Origin: Lasiodiplodia sp. COLG20
Lineage: Eukaryota; Ascomycota; Dothideomycetes; Botryosphaeriales; Botryosphaeriaceae
DNA length: 64,000 bases
NCBI GenBank assembly: GCA_009801085.1
Contig: VNWV01000001.1
Location: forward strand, 3,844,001 to 3,908,000
Reading direction: 5' to 3'
The translations under genes and the position numbers were made by a program. Of the stretch, positions 1 through 11,181 are shown in pieces; the stretch's first letter is position 1; each line of letters starts with the position of its first letter. The notes below the pieces were generated by a model. That model did not search any database and was not told the DNA's origin. It was given only the letters and a program-made list of their open reading frames with translations.

Positions 1-1
1 C

Positions 2-322
2 AGCGGCGGCCCGCCTGGTGGTCCGATGAGGAGCACGAGTATGCCGCCACCCATGGCGGCGAGCGCGCCTGGATCGGGTGCCGCGACGCCGGCCAGGACG
101 GGCTCTCCGGCTGTCGGTGGTCCGCCGTCGGCGGCGGGTACGCCTGGTGGTGCGGGTACGCCCGGTGGTGGTCCGCCGGGTGGTCCGCCGAGTAGGCCGG
201 CGACCAGCATGAGCAATGCGAGCAGCATTGATGATTTGCTCGGCGTGCCGGCGCCGAGGAAGGGCGCGGCGAAGAAAAAGGGGAGGGGTGCGGGGAGGTA
301 TGTTGATGTTATGGCGAAGTAG
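2..322 (+). CDS. sec16: Probable COPII coat assembly protein Sec16, C-terminal end (partial)
   Basis: The frame is open from the left edge of the window to TAG at 320-322, so only the last ~106 codons are present. The visible part is a low-complexity Gly/Pro/Ala/Ser-rich tail followed by a conserved-looking end: a SNASSIDDLLG stretch, a basic Lys-rich patch, then GRYVDVMAK at the stop. I recognise this ending from fungal Sec16, a peripheral ER-exit-site scaffold that organises COPII vesicle budding; that is memory of the family, not a search. The ATG at 26 is internal, not a start. No TM segment is expected or seen. Confidence is high for coding, moderate for the name. Confidence 0.6.
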   Translation, partial: SGGPPGGPMRSTSMPPPMAASAPGSGAATPARTGSPAVGGPPSAAGTPGGAGTPGGGPPGGPPSRPATSMSNASSIDDLLGVPAPRKGAAKKKGRGAGRYVDVMAK

Positions 323-1194
323 AGGGGTTGAGGTTTGGTTTGGTCTGGGTTGTATAGATAGAGTGTTTGTGGGATAGGAGGGGTTGGAGACGTGAGGTAG
401 TGTGTGGCAGAGGTTTTCGGGGGTTTTTGGTTGTGTTTTTCCCTTGTTTTTTTCCCTTTCCCCTGTGTCTTCTCTTTAGTGTGGTTGCATGGATGGACGG
501 ACGGACGGACGGACTGACTGATTGACGGATGGATGGATGAAAGCAACGATCAGATGGCACTCGCAATTGCAATTGAGAATTGGATTCAGGCATTGGGGGA
601 TTGCGTCTTATTCGAGATGAATGAAGGGATGGGTTGATGGATGGGCGGACGGGGTTTATGGGATTGGGTTGTACGATAGCGTTTTTTCTTTTCCCTTTTT
701 TTCTATGCTGAAAGTATAGGATTTCAAGACGCTGTATGGATTTGTAATTGGGATATGTCCCCGCCTTTATTTTTCTGTTCACCTCTGCAGTTAAGCTTTT
801 GGTATGAGGTGATCAGGTAGCCCTGCCTAAGACGGTGGCTCAATCAAGCATCGGGAAGGCTCTTTCGCGAGCTAGTAGTCATAGCTTTTTGCTATGGATA
901 CTTTTAGCTATTTTCTCAATAGAGATACCAAGCGGTGTTGCGATATACTTTGCACAAAAAGGTCATCGTTAGGAAGACCATTCATATCTGGTAATAATAT
1001 AAAAATGAAAATGTTCGTTTAGAGATGTGATAGGGGTCCTTCAACAATGATGAGTCCGTAAGCGAAAATAAAGACAATCAATGAGATGGTGAATCATGAT
1101 TGATGATGAATCACTCCCTACATCCATTGAGACATTCGCTTTGACCATTTACCACCTGAATTTGATAGCACCCCCACAGCAATGTACCTAGAAC
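323..1194. other. Intergenic, convergent 3' ends
   Basis: Spacer between the sec16 stop and the stop of the minus-strand NACHT gene. It is T-rich on the plus strand (likely 3' UTR) and holds the tetranucleotide repeat. I see no gene. Confidence 0.6.
487..540. repeat. Degenerate tetranucleotide microsatellite (GGAC/GGAT)n
   Basis: About 13 consecutive 4-bp units of GGAC, TGAC and GGAT type lie 165 bp after the sec16 stop, in the presumed 3' UTR or spacer. Confidence 0.85.
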
Positions 1195-4178
1195 TTAGTC
1201 CAACTTCTTCAAAGCCTTGCCTATCAATCCCTGAATAATCTTAGAGCCGCGCTTGATTGGGACCAAATGCCTGAATCGACGAGACTTTAGTAGAAGTCTT
1301 ACCAATTCCGTTCGTTGCTCGGTGGGTAGAACTTGTTTTGCTCCAAGAATGATCTTGACTTCATCTTTCGTAGAAGAGTGAGCCCCGTGAACTATGAAGA
1401 CCTTGCCCATTTCGAACAGATCGTTCTGGTTGGTAGTCTTTGCGGCATCTTGAGCTGATAAAAGACGTAGAAACAAGTCCCATGGTGTTTCATTACCGGA
1501 AATTGACTTGTTCGGGCTGGCTCCTGTGTCGAGTAGGCCTTTAATGAAGTCCTTGCGGATGTCTTGCGCTTCTGGGGCATCATAGTTGTGACACAAGTTC
1601 TTTACAGCTTGATGGAGGAACACATCTCTGTACCTCTCATTTATTGCAGAACATGTTTCAATAGCCCGTAGCAGGTAGAGCCAAAGCTGATTCATAGCCG
1701 CAAATTCGAGGAAGGGTTGTGTGCCGATCGTACGGACTTTTTCTACCGCCTGAGCTTCGTCGAGCACGTCTACGAGCGCTTTACCTGTACGAATCTCATA
1801 CCTCCGGGAGTGGAAAATGAGTGAAGAGTAATAAGTCTCATCTTCGTTCAGTCTGGGGGACGTGCCCCTCGCGGGAACCGTTTTGATGAGAGCCAGGAAT
1901 GCTCTTGCGGCAGAGACATGGGCGTCAAATTGTGGGTCGAGCTTACTGAATAGCTTCTCCATGGCCTTGTTCTCAAGAAAGTCTCGCACTGTTCTGTGCA
2001 GGAACCGAACCTTGATATCTTGGGCAGATGTAGACGGATTGGTGTCTACCTCTACAAGACCTCTACAACGACCATCAAGCCGTCGCCTCGTTTCATCGCA
2101 ACGCCGGGAAATCTCCGGGTCCTCCATAGGGCACCACCCTCGAATCTTGAAGGCGTAGTCATTCTCCTCCTCGAAAAAGAATGAAAATGCCAGTAATGGG
2201 ACAGCTGCTCGGCTTTTCAGCATGATCTGAAAAACTTCCGCCGTCTCTTTTAGATAGAATTTGTCAACAGAGCCCAGTATTTGTTCAAAGTAATCATTGA
2301 GATCATCGGGAATCTGATCCAGTCTCTTTTGTAGATCCGAAACACGGTCCGCAAATGTCAAGCCCCTGAGCAAAGACCGAACAACAAGGAAGACCCAGAG
2401 GAAGACGCCTTGTGACTTTTGGACAACCTGGTCAAGCAGAGCAGGGTATCTAGGATCTCTGTTCGAAAGATCCCTGAATCGCTCATTGTCGGAAAACGAG
2501 CTGTGAACGTAGGCCTCGATGTCCGGACGATTGAGGTGCTCCAAGGCTACCGCCCATTTTGAGACCTCCCCGTCTTCACCTCTGCTGAAAGCGTCCTTGA
2601 ACACATACCACGACCGGCTTGAAATGCAGATCTTGATATCTGGAGACTCGCCAATGCTCATCAAAGTTTTGATCAGGTCTTGATAGGAGCCTTCGGGTGT
2701 GTCTGGGTCATACTCGTCTAGGCCATCGATGAAAAGACAAATTCGAACCTCATTTTGGGATTTCAGCCTACGGAATGCCTCTCTGAGTTCTTGGAAAGTC
2801 CACTCGTCGACCGGATATTGTATTGCTTCTTGATCGGGGTACACGCAAGGGACCAAAGCCGGGCAGTCGCGAAGGATGTTGAATAATAAGGTTCGAAGTA
2901 GCCCTCTTTGCGACCGTTGTAGCATGCCTCCCGCAATCCAGAAAAAATGACTGGCGAAGACCAGTTGTTTCCTCCCGTGGCCGGCCCACTGTTCTAGAAG
3001 TTGTCTTGTCGTCGGATGACTGGCGAAAAATTTCATCAACGTAGACTTTCCTGATCCTGGCTTGCCATGCACCCAGAAGATGCCATCCTCGTATTCAAGC
3101 CACTCGACAAACCTGGGGTGTGGTCCCCGATAGTTTTCCGGTACAGAACCGTCGAATATCCAGTTGAGTGTCTTGCTATGTGCCGAGGGAACAGTCTGCT
3201 GCCGATCTCGCATCCCTTGATACCAAAGACCCTTGAGTACGGAGTATCGTGGCCAGGCAATGTTTGCAGCTGTTGGAAAACGTTGAATACTATCAGACAG
3301 CCTGATGAACATGTTCGATAAGAGCTTGACATGTTCCTGCCCAATGCATTTGCATTCTTCCTTCTTCTTGACATCTTCCTGGCCAATGCATTTGTATTCG
3401 TCTTCGGCTTTTGGTTTTCTTGTTCTAGCCTTTTTCTTCCCTCTTTTTGTTTTCTTTTCCGTGTGTTTCTTAGCGTCCTCTTCCGCGTCGTCTTTCGCTC
3501 CCTCTTTCGGCTCCTTAATGTCGAGCACCACGGGATCCTCAAGGTTTGACAGATGCTCCGCGACCCTGATATTGCAGATTTTTCCTTGGCCTGCAAGGTT
3601 CCGTAGCTCCACCAGGATATCATTTTGCAGCCGTTGAACTTCTACTGTGGTCTTCAATTGAAGTCTCTGGTCTTCCCGGATCATCTTGTTGACATCCACT
3701 AACTGTTCCCCTTGAAATCGTTAGCTTAGGTATTCAACCGGGCCAAAGAAATCATACTCATCATGGTCAATAGATGACTGTTGAGCAATCTGTGTAGCTT
3801 GTTCAACCTCTTGTTGAGCGCTAAAAGCTTGTTGCTTTGGTTGGCCTCTTTCATGGCCTGTACGAACCCTGACCATGGTTTCTTCGCTCCCTTCGGCTTC
3901 AACTCGTCCAGCTTTGCGATGAAAGCTTGCGAGAGGTCTTTTGTTTGATCTGCGAGCTCTCGAGTTTCCGGGGGTATCTGAGATGAAGGTGCTACATCGA
4001 TATTGTTGACAAGCTTAATCAGACTTTGCGACACGGTCTCGAATGTTTCGTGCTGTGCCGACACTCCAGTCGTTGAGTTGTTGATTTCCTTGGCGCCTGA
4101 GACGAGCTTGTAGGAAAAATCAATGATCTGAAGAATATTACTGGCCAGCCCAAGGGCTGCTAGCCCCTCCAAAACCAT
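1195..4178 (-). CDS. NACHT (NPHP3_N-type) STAND NTPase with DUF7791-like region
   Basis: Two exons, 4178..3758 and 3698..1195, give 974 aa. The 59-nt intron (GTATGA...GCTAAC...TTAG) joins the frames exactly and creates an ATG codon at the junction. Residues 1-140 are a helical N-terminal domain of the GLASNILQ-IDF type common on fungal NACHT proteins. Around 195-265 lies a Lys/Glu-rich stretch with a 14-residue duplication containing KCIGQE. Walker A is GKPGSGKST near 352-360 and Walker B is CLFIDGLDEYD near 461-471. The following part (VFLWVFLVVRSLLRGL, then FLHRTVRDFL) fits DUF7791. No WD40 or ankyrin repeats are visible at the C terminus. Such proteins are cytosolic NLR-like NTPases tied to nonself recognition and regulated cell death in fungi. 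It is paralogous to the gene at 60787..63612. The ligand and effector are unknown. Confidence 0.85.
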
Positions 4179-4753
4179 GTTGCGTCTTTCGTGTACACTG
4201 AGAGAGCTGTGATGTCCTAAAGCTGCATTGTACACAGGACCAAACGCGGGCAGAGAGCCAAATCTTCCAGCAAGAATGGAGAAATGCGACCGTGAGGCTG
4301 AGGACGAGAAAGCCTTTTATTGAAGTGATCCTTCGCCTGACGGGCGGGGCTGAGTTTCCCGCCAGAGAGAGCGAGGCTGAGTCGCGCAAGGCTTATTGAT
4401 TGCAGCGGGGAAGGCGAGGCTTGCGCATCGGGTGAGCGCACCCAATGAATGCAATCGCCAAGCTGAAACATCATTTGCTGAATTGATGGATCGACATCTG
4501 ACGTTGCTGCCTTCTTGTCCGCAGCGCTTAAGGCTCCAACACAGCCCGCTGCACGTATCGAGAACGAGGCTGATAGCGTATGTCGCGAAAGTCGCAAACA
4601 TGCGTTGGTTAAGTACTTTCGGGCTGTGCATCGTTGAGGCTATCTGAAATTTTTTTGTGCAATAATTGGAGAAACTTAAGGCTACGTGAGTATTGGCGAA
4701 ATGTACAGGTATACGAGACTGATACATGACCAGCTCTAAGTGCATGCTGTCAG
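4179..4753. other. Intergenic / promoter region of the NACHT gene
   Basis: About 575 bp between the NACHT start codon and the stop of the next minus-strand gene. It must hold the NACHT promoter and the upstream gene's terminator. No gene or clear motif recognised. Confidence 0.5.
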
Positions 4754-5864
4754 TCACTCTCTGGAGTAACGACATGTACTATTTGTTCTGCCGTAGGCGC
4801 TGTTGCCATCCTCTTCACCGCGGACTTCGACGAATTCCCTCCACTCGCTGTTCCTTGAGTATCCGAAAGGACTGTCCATCATGCTTCTCGAATGGCTTTC
4901 GAGTATTGGAACCTGCCACATCCCCGGCTGGTGGTTGGACGCACTTGTTGCTTCACGCCAGACATTCGCACCATGCATACCGTGCTGATTCTCCGCTTGT
5001 CTGAAGAACCCCAGCATTGCTTCAGTATCACCAGCGCCCATGAAAACCACGCCTTGGGACCCGATGTCACTGTCCCCAAATTTCTGGTCAACCCCGCCTC
5101 CGAGTTCTTTTGTTGCGACTCCCGCGAAGACCTTGGCGCTTTCCGAAGTTTTCATGTCTCCGAACACTGACTTGTACCGCGCCTCCTTTTGCACAGCGGT
5201 CACGCTTGCCTCACAGAGCTTCTGGAAGTCTGCTAGTGCTGATTTGCGGTCCTCCAAGTTCTTCTTGCTTAGCTCATCCATGCGACTAGAGGACCTTGAT
5301 GGCGGTGTCGATTCCTCGAATGTCTTCGCTTATATCGCCCATGGTCGTGCTGGCCTTGTCTTTAAAAGCGTTGATCGCATCTTGACTGTTGGAGGAGGTA
5401 ATCCTGGTGGAACTGTCAGCTCTGCCTCCCAGCCGGAGCGATTCAGGGAAAACTTACAGCGTCAAGCTTCCAACGACGATGGTGACGCTTTCCCGGGCAT
5501 AGCTGATATCCTTCCTGCGTTCTTCTATGTCATCTTCACTTCGGGCCAGCCTTGTGCGGTCCCAGAAGCTGACATGGTCGGAGTGTCGAACGAGGCTGTT
5601 GAGCAGGGTTTGTAGAGCCTCGCATGTTTGCGTGCATCTGTCGAGAACAGGCCGTAGAACAGTCTCTTGCATCAAACTTTCTTGGGGACGTCCGTCAACA
5701 TACTTGTACAAAGCCTTGAGGGTTTTGACGGTCAGAAGCAGGTCGGATTTGCTTTTTTCTAAAACATCGGGTGCTCCCTTGATACGTTCGACGAAGTCGT
5801 AGAGCTGCTTGGCGGCGCCAATGACAGTCAATATACTGGAAGTGATGCTGAGCGGGTCCGACAT
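4754..5864 (-). CDS. PigL_N-type fungal STAND N-terminal domain protein, ambiguous splicing
   Basis: Starts at ATG 5864 with MSDPLSITSSILTVIGAAKQL, the signature opening of the PigL_N-like helical domain found on fungal STAND and ankyrin proteins. Exon 1 is 5864..5458, with donor GTAAGT at 5457. Two acceptors exist. The near one (CACCAG, ending 5404) gives a 54-nt intron and a coding-looking exon, but that frame hits TAG at 5288-5286. The far one (CTCTAG, ending 5286) gives a 172-nt intron and joins in frame to 5285..4754, a 312-aa protein. The second part (FQKLCEAS, then GDMKTSESAKVFAGV) resembles the distal part of these domains. No NTPase or repeat domain follows. It is transcribed divergently from the ankyrin gene 300 bp away. 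An alternative is a frameshifted pseudogene. Confidence 0.55.
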
Positions 5865-6163
5865 TGTGAATGAAATGATCTGTGGCCTTGATTGACGCGA
5901 GCGGCTCCGAGGCTATGAAGCGGAGCCAAATCGCCAGGCTGAGCTCAAGCTGTGCCCCACAACCGGCAGCAGCCTCACGCCTTTGACGAATCATCACAGC
6001 TACTCACCCGGACCCCACCTAGCCAAATTATTATTGCCTCTTGGCAGGCTATGTGGGCGACAGGTTTATTTTGTGTAGAGTTGCTGCCTGTTCCCCGCAA
6101 CCCGAAGGCGCTGACCCACGCCTGCATCCACATTCTCTCAGATAACATATCCCCGGCTACTAA

Positions 6164-8268
6164 ATGGATTATCAATCTTCTACTATCCAGCAGAGCTTTG
6201 GAGTCACTGTGCTGGACTCAGGAGCCGTCACCAATCAGGGATACTTCCAGCAATTTGTCCTTCCTCCATCTTTGATCCCAGAATTTGTAACCCACCTTCA
6301 ACAACGCCTCACTGCAGAAAACGATGCCAATAACCCTGACCGGATATATAGGAGTGTATCCCAGCTTGGCTTCCTCAACAAGCATGAGCGAGTAACCCTT
6401 GCTGGACCCGATGCCCGACGTGTCCTTGATAGCGTCGGGAACATTCTTCAGGCACTGTCGCCGCTCCAGATGCGCCCCATATCCTCAACAGAGGAGCGTA
6501 TCGGGAACAAGACATGAGCCACGACGACAGTTCCGATCAGCGTGATGCTCTTGCGGCTGTCAGAAGGATTCTATGTGCGTCAGAACGCGTAGGCGTTAAC
6601 CAGCCATATGGTACGAACTTTTGTCATTTTCGATCTATTTGGACCCGCAGTTGACATACCACAGCGACTCGCAGAAAAGTGTCCCGTGGATCCACATGTG
6701 CGGTTCTGTCCAGGATTGAAGACAGGTTTAACATCGCGCATGCCCAGGTGGGCGTTTACGCATGGAAACGCAGACTGCTGCTAAGCAGAGCAGAGAACTC
6801 GATGTACTATGAACTTACCGTGAGGATAGACGTACAGCCTAGACTTGAAGGAGCCCCGGACGGAACCCCTTACATATCCATCTACCTCCAGCAAATCCAG
6901 GGGTTTGGCCGATCCACCTTTGTCGACCCCATGATCGTGGCGCGCAGGACCGTCCCCGACTCTTCTTCAGTATTTCAGATGATCAAAGATGGCGACTTTG
7001 GAGGCTTCAAGAGACTTCTTCAGAGCGGCCATGCTTCCTTGTGGGACTGCGATTCGCACGGAAGGTCTCTCATCACTGTGAGTTCATGCTACATTGCATA
7101 TGCATATACAGAAAAGCTTACGTGAAGAAGTACGCGAGTTGCTATTTGCAACTAAAGATATGCAAGTATTTGATTGAGAACGGAGCAGATGTCGACTGCA
7201 TCGAACCCGGAATTTTTGATGAGGCCAGCGATCCGCCGATGTAAGGAACATTTCCAAAACCTTACTTACAACCAAACTTACAACTATATAGACCAATTAT
7301 GACACATGCCCTATATGAATTTCCCGATGAAGATTCTTCCACTCACATTGCCTTCTTAAAGTATCTTCTCGAGGCCGGTGCAGACCCAACCCTTGGAAAT
7401 GATCATTCATTCCTATTTGTTAGCACAATTTACCTCGTAAGAGAGAATCCATCATGATAACCTCCTATATTTTGCTGATATAGGGAAGGGGTGGCGATAT
7501 GTTGCTTTAATTCTTCTGTTTGGGCGCGAATATGTCGACACCAAAGTTCGCGACAGTCGGGGCGATACAATGCTACTCCATCACTGTCGCAACTTCTGGC
7601 GCCGGACTGAAATCGAGTATAATACCTTGGAATATCTCATCATGCTAGGGTCTACGCTTGATGAACGCGATCGGCATGGTAACACATGCTTACACATCAC
7701 GTGGATGGAGGCCGGCTTCAGGGGTTTGGATTGGAACAGAATCGGCCTTTTCATGTTCACTTACCACCTCATGGATATTGGAGCCGACGCAAACGCTTTG
7801 AACGACTCCAATGAAACGCCATCTGACATGGTTTTCTACCAAAACCAAATAGTTCTCTACAAGATATGGGATCTAGCGCTTTATGTCAAAGGCATTATAG
7901 TCGATGACTGGGAAGTCAAGAAGCAAACAATTCACGAACGGGACGGGATCGATTTCCGGATTCCACCTCTATCAGAGCGGGACGCCCTAATCTCAGAACA
8001 TGACTGGCTTGAACGTGTATGGTCAGATGCCACTGGATGGGTTTCTGCAAGAAAGAAGGGGACAGAGTCGGATAGGGCAGAGGCAGAGGAGTTTGAAGCA
8101 GAAGAGGAAGAAGAAGAAACAAAGGAGACAGAGAGTGAGGAGGCAGAAGTAGAGGCAGAAGCAGAAGAGGAGGAAGTGCCGGAATTGAATGGAACAGGAT
8201 CGAATGAGGTGGAGTTGACGCCGAAACAACCGTCAAGTATTTCATATACTTTGTGGGATTTCTGGTAG
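6164..8268 (+). CDS. Ankyrin-repeat protein with acidic C-terminal tail
   Basis: Reliable exons are ..6610, 6665..7077, 7131..7240, 7292..7436 and 7489..8268, all joining in frame through 52-54-nt introns. They encode ankyrin repeats (CKYLIENGADVDC, FLKYLLEAGADPTLGN, LEYLIMLGSTLDERDRHGNT) and end in a strongly acidic Glu-rich stretch (about residues 540-590). The N terminus is uncertain. An open frame from ATG 6164 can be joined by a 98-nt intron (6354..6451, GTGTAT...TTCAG), giving 598 aa. Alternatively translation begins at ATG 6514, giving 514 aa. The region before the ankyrins (RIEDRFNIAHAQVGVYAW) resembles the linker of PigL_N/SesA-ankyrin proteins. It probably acts through protein-protein contacts; no enzyme domain is seen. 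It shares a 300-bp divergent promoter with the PigL_N gene, which suggests a split or paired system. Confidence 0.65.
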
Positions 8269-9167
8269 CTGTGGATAGTGGTATTTAGGATCTAAATTTG
8301 CTAAATATGTTATTAATAAGCTCGAGCTGACTAATGGATTGACTGAGAAATGGACCATCTTCAAAGAGGATGTGTGCGCCAGAACTACAGCAAAGAGACT
8401 GAACGGTCAGCTTCGTGCATTGAACGAAACTTTCATCGAGTAGACCTGCCCGTGTTGCTGATACAATCTGGGTTAATCCGTAATCTGGGTATGAAAAAGG
8501 TCGAGAGACGTAATATTTTGTATACCGTCTTATCATTAGATTGAATTTAAAGGTGGTTATCAAGGACTAAAGGGTTTATGGAGCCCGAACTATAAAATGA
8601 CATGAATAGTAAGCACTGCTTTGAAGCCTTGCCTCCTTCTCCAAAGCGAGGTTCGCCCGGGACTTAGGCGGCAGGTACTCACATTGTCTGCTTTGTCTAT
8701 GTGGCGACGCGTTGAGTAATTGCACATCTGGCGAACCTTGGGTGGACATGCAGGACATTTCGGCAAACAGATCACTGAAATGGTAAATCATTGCCGTATA
8801 TCTAGAGAACGAACAAGGCAAATTGACAGGGGAATGCTCCCGCGCGTATCGCTTGAATATTTTCATCCGTTAGACATGAGCCGCCGACGGGACTCCGGGA
8901 GAGCACCAGCGCCTGCCTCCGATAACGCAGAACTACATAGAGCGAGGCGTGCGATGATCATTAGAGTCTTAGCGCGGAGCTATGTCGTGATTGGCTACGA
9001 TCTCCCCGGTCGCTGCGTGGGAAGAGCAGGCAGGCGTTCAGCGGCTACAGAACCGCGCGCCCTGAGCGTGAGCGCGTGTCTGTGACGATCTTTTGCTCCT
9101 ACGATGAAACTAATCCTTGCTGAAGTTTTCTTGATTGGTGGTAAGTGGATTTGTTTCACTCCTTGGC

Positions 9168-9211
9168 TGCGGCACAGCAAGGCTGAAGCGCTTCAGCCTT
9201 GCTGTGCCGCA
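9168..9211. repeat. Perfect 44-bp palindrome with no spacer
   Basis: Two 22-bp arms are exact reverse complements meeting at GAAGC|GCTTC between 9189 and 9190. The arm begins TGCGGCACAGCAAGG. It lies 253-296 bp upstream of the ATG at 9464. It could form a cruciform or a long RNA hairpin, or bind a dimeric factor. Confidence 0.95.
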
Positions 9212-9304
9212 TCCCATTTCGGCAACTCAATATTTTTCAGGGCGTGCCGAAAATGGCGCATCTAAAATCATACAGAGACTGGCACATAGAGTCTCCCTCT
9301 TTGA

Positions 9305-9315
9305 TTATATATATT
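9305..9315 (+). promoter_or_regulatory. TATA-like tract
   Basis: A run of alternating T and A (TTATATATATT) about 150 bp upstream of ATG 9464 is a plausible core promoter element. Confidence 0.4.
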
Positions 9316-9463
9316 GAAGCTTGAGCCCAATTCCAGTCCAAATATCTGCACCACACTTGCACAAGCAATCACGAGAAAACAGCTTCGACGTTTCTTTCTG
9401 TTCTTTTTACAAGCCAATACCTCCTGAAATACATTGGATCTAACCGTTCATACTTTTGCAAGA

Positions 9464-10741
9464 TGGCTCCTGGTTCTTTGAATGGCTCTGGACGTACGAA
9501 TGTAGGGGAAAGGACGTGAGTCTGAGCGGCCTTTTCATCATTCAAACCAGTCTGACAAATTATTTTGCAGTCCTCCTCAGAAGACACCCTCCCCAAAAGC
9601 CCAACCTGTTGTCTCTCCGCAAGATCCAGCGACTGCGCTCACCCCAATCCCATCTTTGGAGCCGGCAGACTTCACCATCGCGTTGATCTGTCCATTGCCC
9701 CTGGAATATGACGCCGTTCTGAAAGTCCTTGACTCTCCTGAAAAAGAGCTCCCGTATACCGATGACAAAGTACCCACTCTTGTGGGCGCAAAGATGGCAG
9801 GCCATACGGTGGTGGTGACCAGGCCCAAACAGAAGGGAAAAATTGACACCACGATCGTTGCAGAGAGACTGTCTGCGAAGTTTCCCAGTCTCAAGCTCAT
9901 CTTGCTGGTGGGAATCTGCGGAGGCATTCCGACTACCGAAAATAACGTCCGTTTGGGTGATGTTATCATCAGCAAGTGGGTCGGACGGTACTCCCTCAAT
10001 GCTCGCTGGGGGCCGACCGTTTTGACGCCACGCGACCCTCCGGAACCTCGCACGGATACCCAACCCGTGCTGAACCAACTCAAGAAGATGTTGGAAAGCA
10101 AGGAAGTCAACGAGCAGTTCTCTGCGACGCTGGAAAAGAAGATCGCGGACTTGGAACGTCGGGACCCCGCCTTCAGATACCCGGAAGCACTCCACAAGAT
10201 GCTGGAAAGCGATGACATCGATGAGCATTTCTCTACAACGTCGGCAGCGAATCTTGAGAACTTGCAACGTCGCGACTCCGCCTACGGGTACCCGGATGCA
10301 CCGGACGTGGTGCTCCCGCTAAGCCGTCTTCATATCCACCGCTCTCCATCCGGGTCCACCAAGGCCCAAAGCTGTGGCTGTGACTCTGAGAGGAACTCTC
10401 AGTGTGACCAAGCCAAGAAGATGACTTGTGGCGCATTGGGCTGCGACAAAGACAATGCAGCTGTGCGTGAGCCGAAGGAATTCAAGATCCACACAGGCGG
10501 CTTTGGCTCCGAGGATATCATGATGGAAGGCAATGCGTTGCGGGATGAACTTGGAAAACGTGGGTACTTGGCGTTTGACATGGAGTCAGCTGGGATTATG
10601 CATCAGAGTCGCGCTCTTGCCATCAAAGGCGTTGCAAATTATGCCGACACTCATGAGAACAAGGAGTGGCAGAATTATGCAGCTGCAACTGCAGCATGTA
10701 CTGCAAAGGCTTTGATTGCAGAGTTCTATCCACTCAATTAG
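9464..10741 (+). CDS. Nucleoside phosphorylase-fold (PNP_UDP_1) protein
   Basis: Exons 9464..9516 and 9571..10741 (54-nt intron) give 407 aa. The start ATG sits in GCAAGATGG, a good Kozak context. The fold's first strand is at about 50-65 (DFTIALICPLPLEYDAV), the Gly-rich phosphate/ribose loop near 131 (GICGGIPT), the ME-containing nucleoside-binding segment near 353 (FDMESAG), and the final catalytic-loop helix reads NYADTHENKEW. This pattern is the fungal MTA/SAH nucleosidase-like or nucleoside phosphorylase group, which in moulds often forms the effector or N-terminal part of NLR-like proteins; here it stands alone. Between core halves lies a ~90-residue insertion made of a 37-residue tandem duplication (10085-10306) followed by a Cys-rich stretch (CGCDSER, CGALGCDK). 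Substrate unknown; probably cytosolic. Confidence 0.8.
10085..10306 (+). repeat. 37-codon tandem duplication inside the phosphorylase-fold gene
   Basis: Copy 1 is 10085-10195 and copy 2 is 10196-10306, exactly 111 bp each, in frame and aligned without gaps. Both begin KMLES and contain RRD-A--YP-A. By eye 17 of 37 residues are identical. Confidence 0.9.
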
Positions 10742-11181
10742 GTAGTTGCAATTTTTACTTCTTATCTTATAAGCACATTTCCCCATTTCATCTCTCGTAA
10801 TCTAAAAGTAAGTCAAGCATGCTCGAGTAAATTCTTGCTCGAGGCGAATACACTAGTGCGCTGTGGCGTCCGCACCCGCCAACACCATTGCCGTAGTATA
10901 ATTCTGTATTCATGAGCAGGATGGTGTTGATAGTCTACAATTGAACTGATATCTCATGTAGAAACCCAAAGAGCTTTAGTGAAACTCATTGATAACGGCC
11001 TGTTTCAGCCGCAAGAGCGGTCTGGCGCTAATTCTGTGCACCATTGGCGAAAATTCTCAGGCGATGCAGCTGCTGCCTGGGCTCAGCCTTGCACTGCCCC
11101 GCAGCACTTCTTGGCGCTTCTCCGCCAGCCTCGCCTCGCCGCCTTCTCATCTTTCCCCTCACTTCGTTCGTTCGGCTCATC
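10742..11181. other. Intergenic region
   Basis: About 440 bp between two plus-strand genes. It should hold the promoter of the SesA-ankyrin gene; no specific element recognised. Confidence 0.5.

Larger units (their letters stand above)
8269..9463. other. Intergenic region upstream of the phosphorylase-fold gene
   Basis: About 1.2 kb without a supportable gene. It holds a perfect 44-bp palindrome (9168-9211) and a TATA-like tract (9305-9315). Confidence 0.6.

Noticed and set aside
309..782. 157-codon minus-strand frame after sec16
   Set aside because: Built on the tetranucleotide repeat and Ser/Arg/Pro low complexity.
7916..8245. Leu/Pro/Ser-rich minus-strand frame
   Set aside because: Antisense of the acidic Glu-rich tail of the ankyrin gene.
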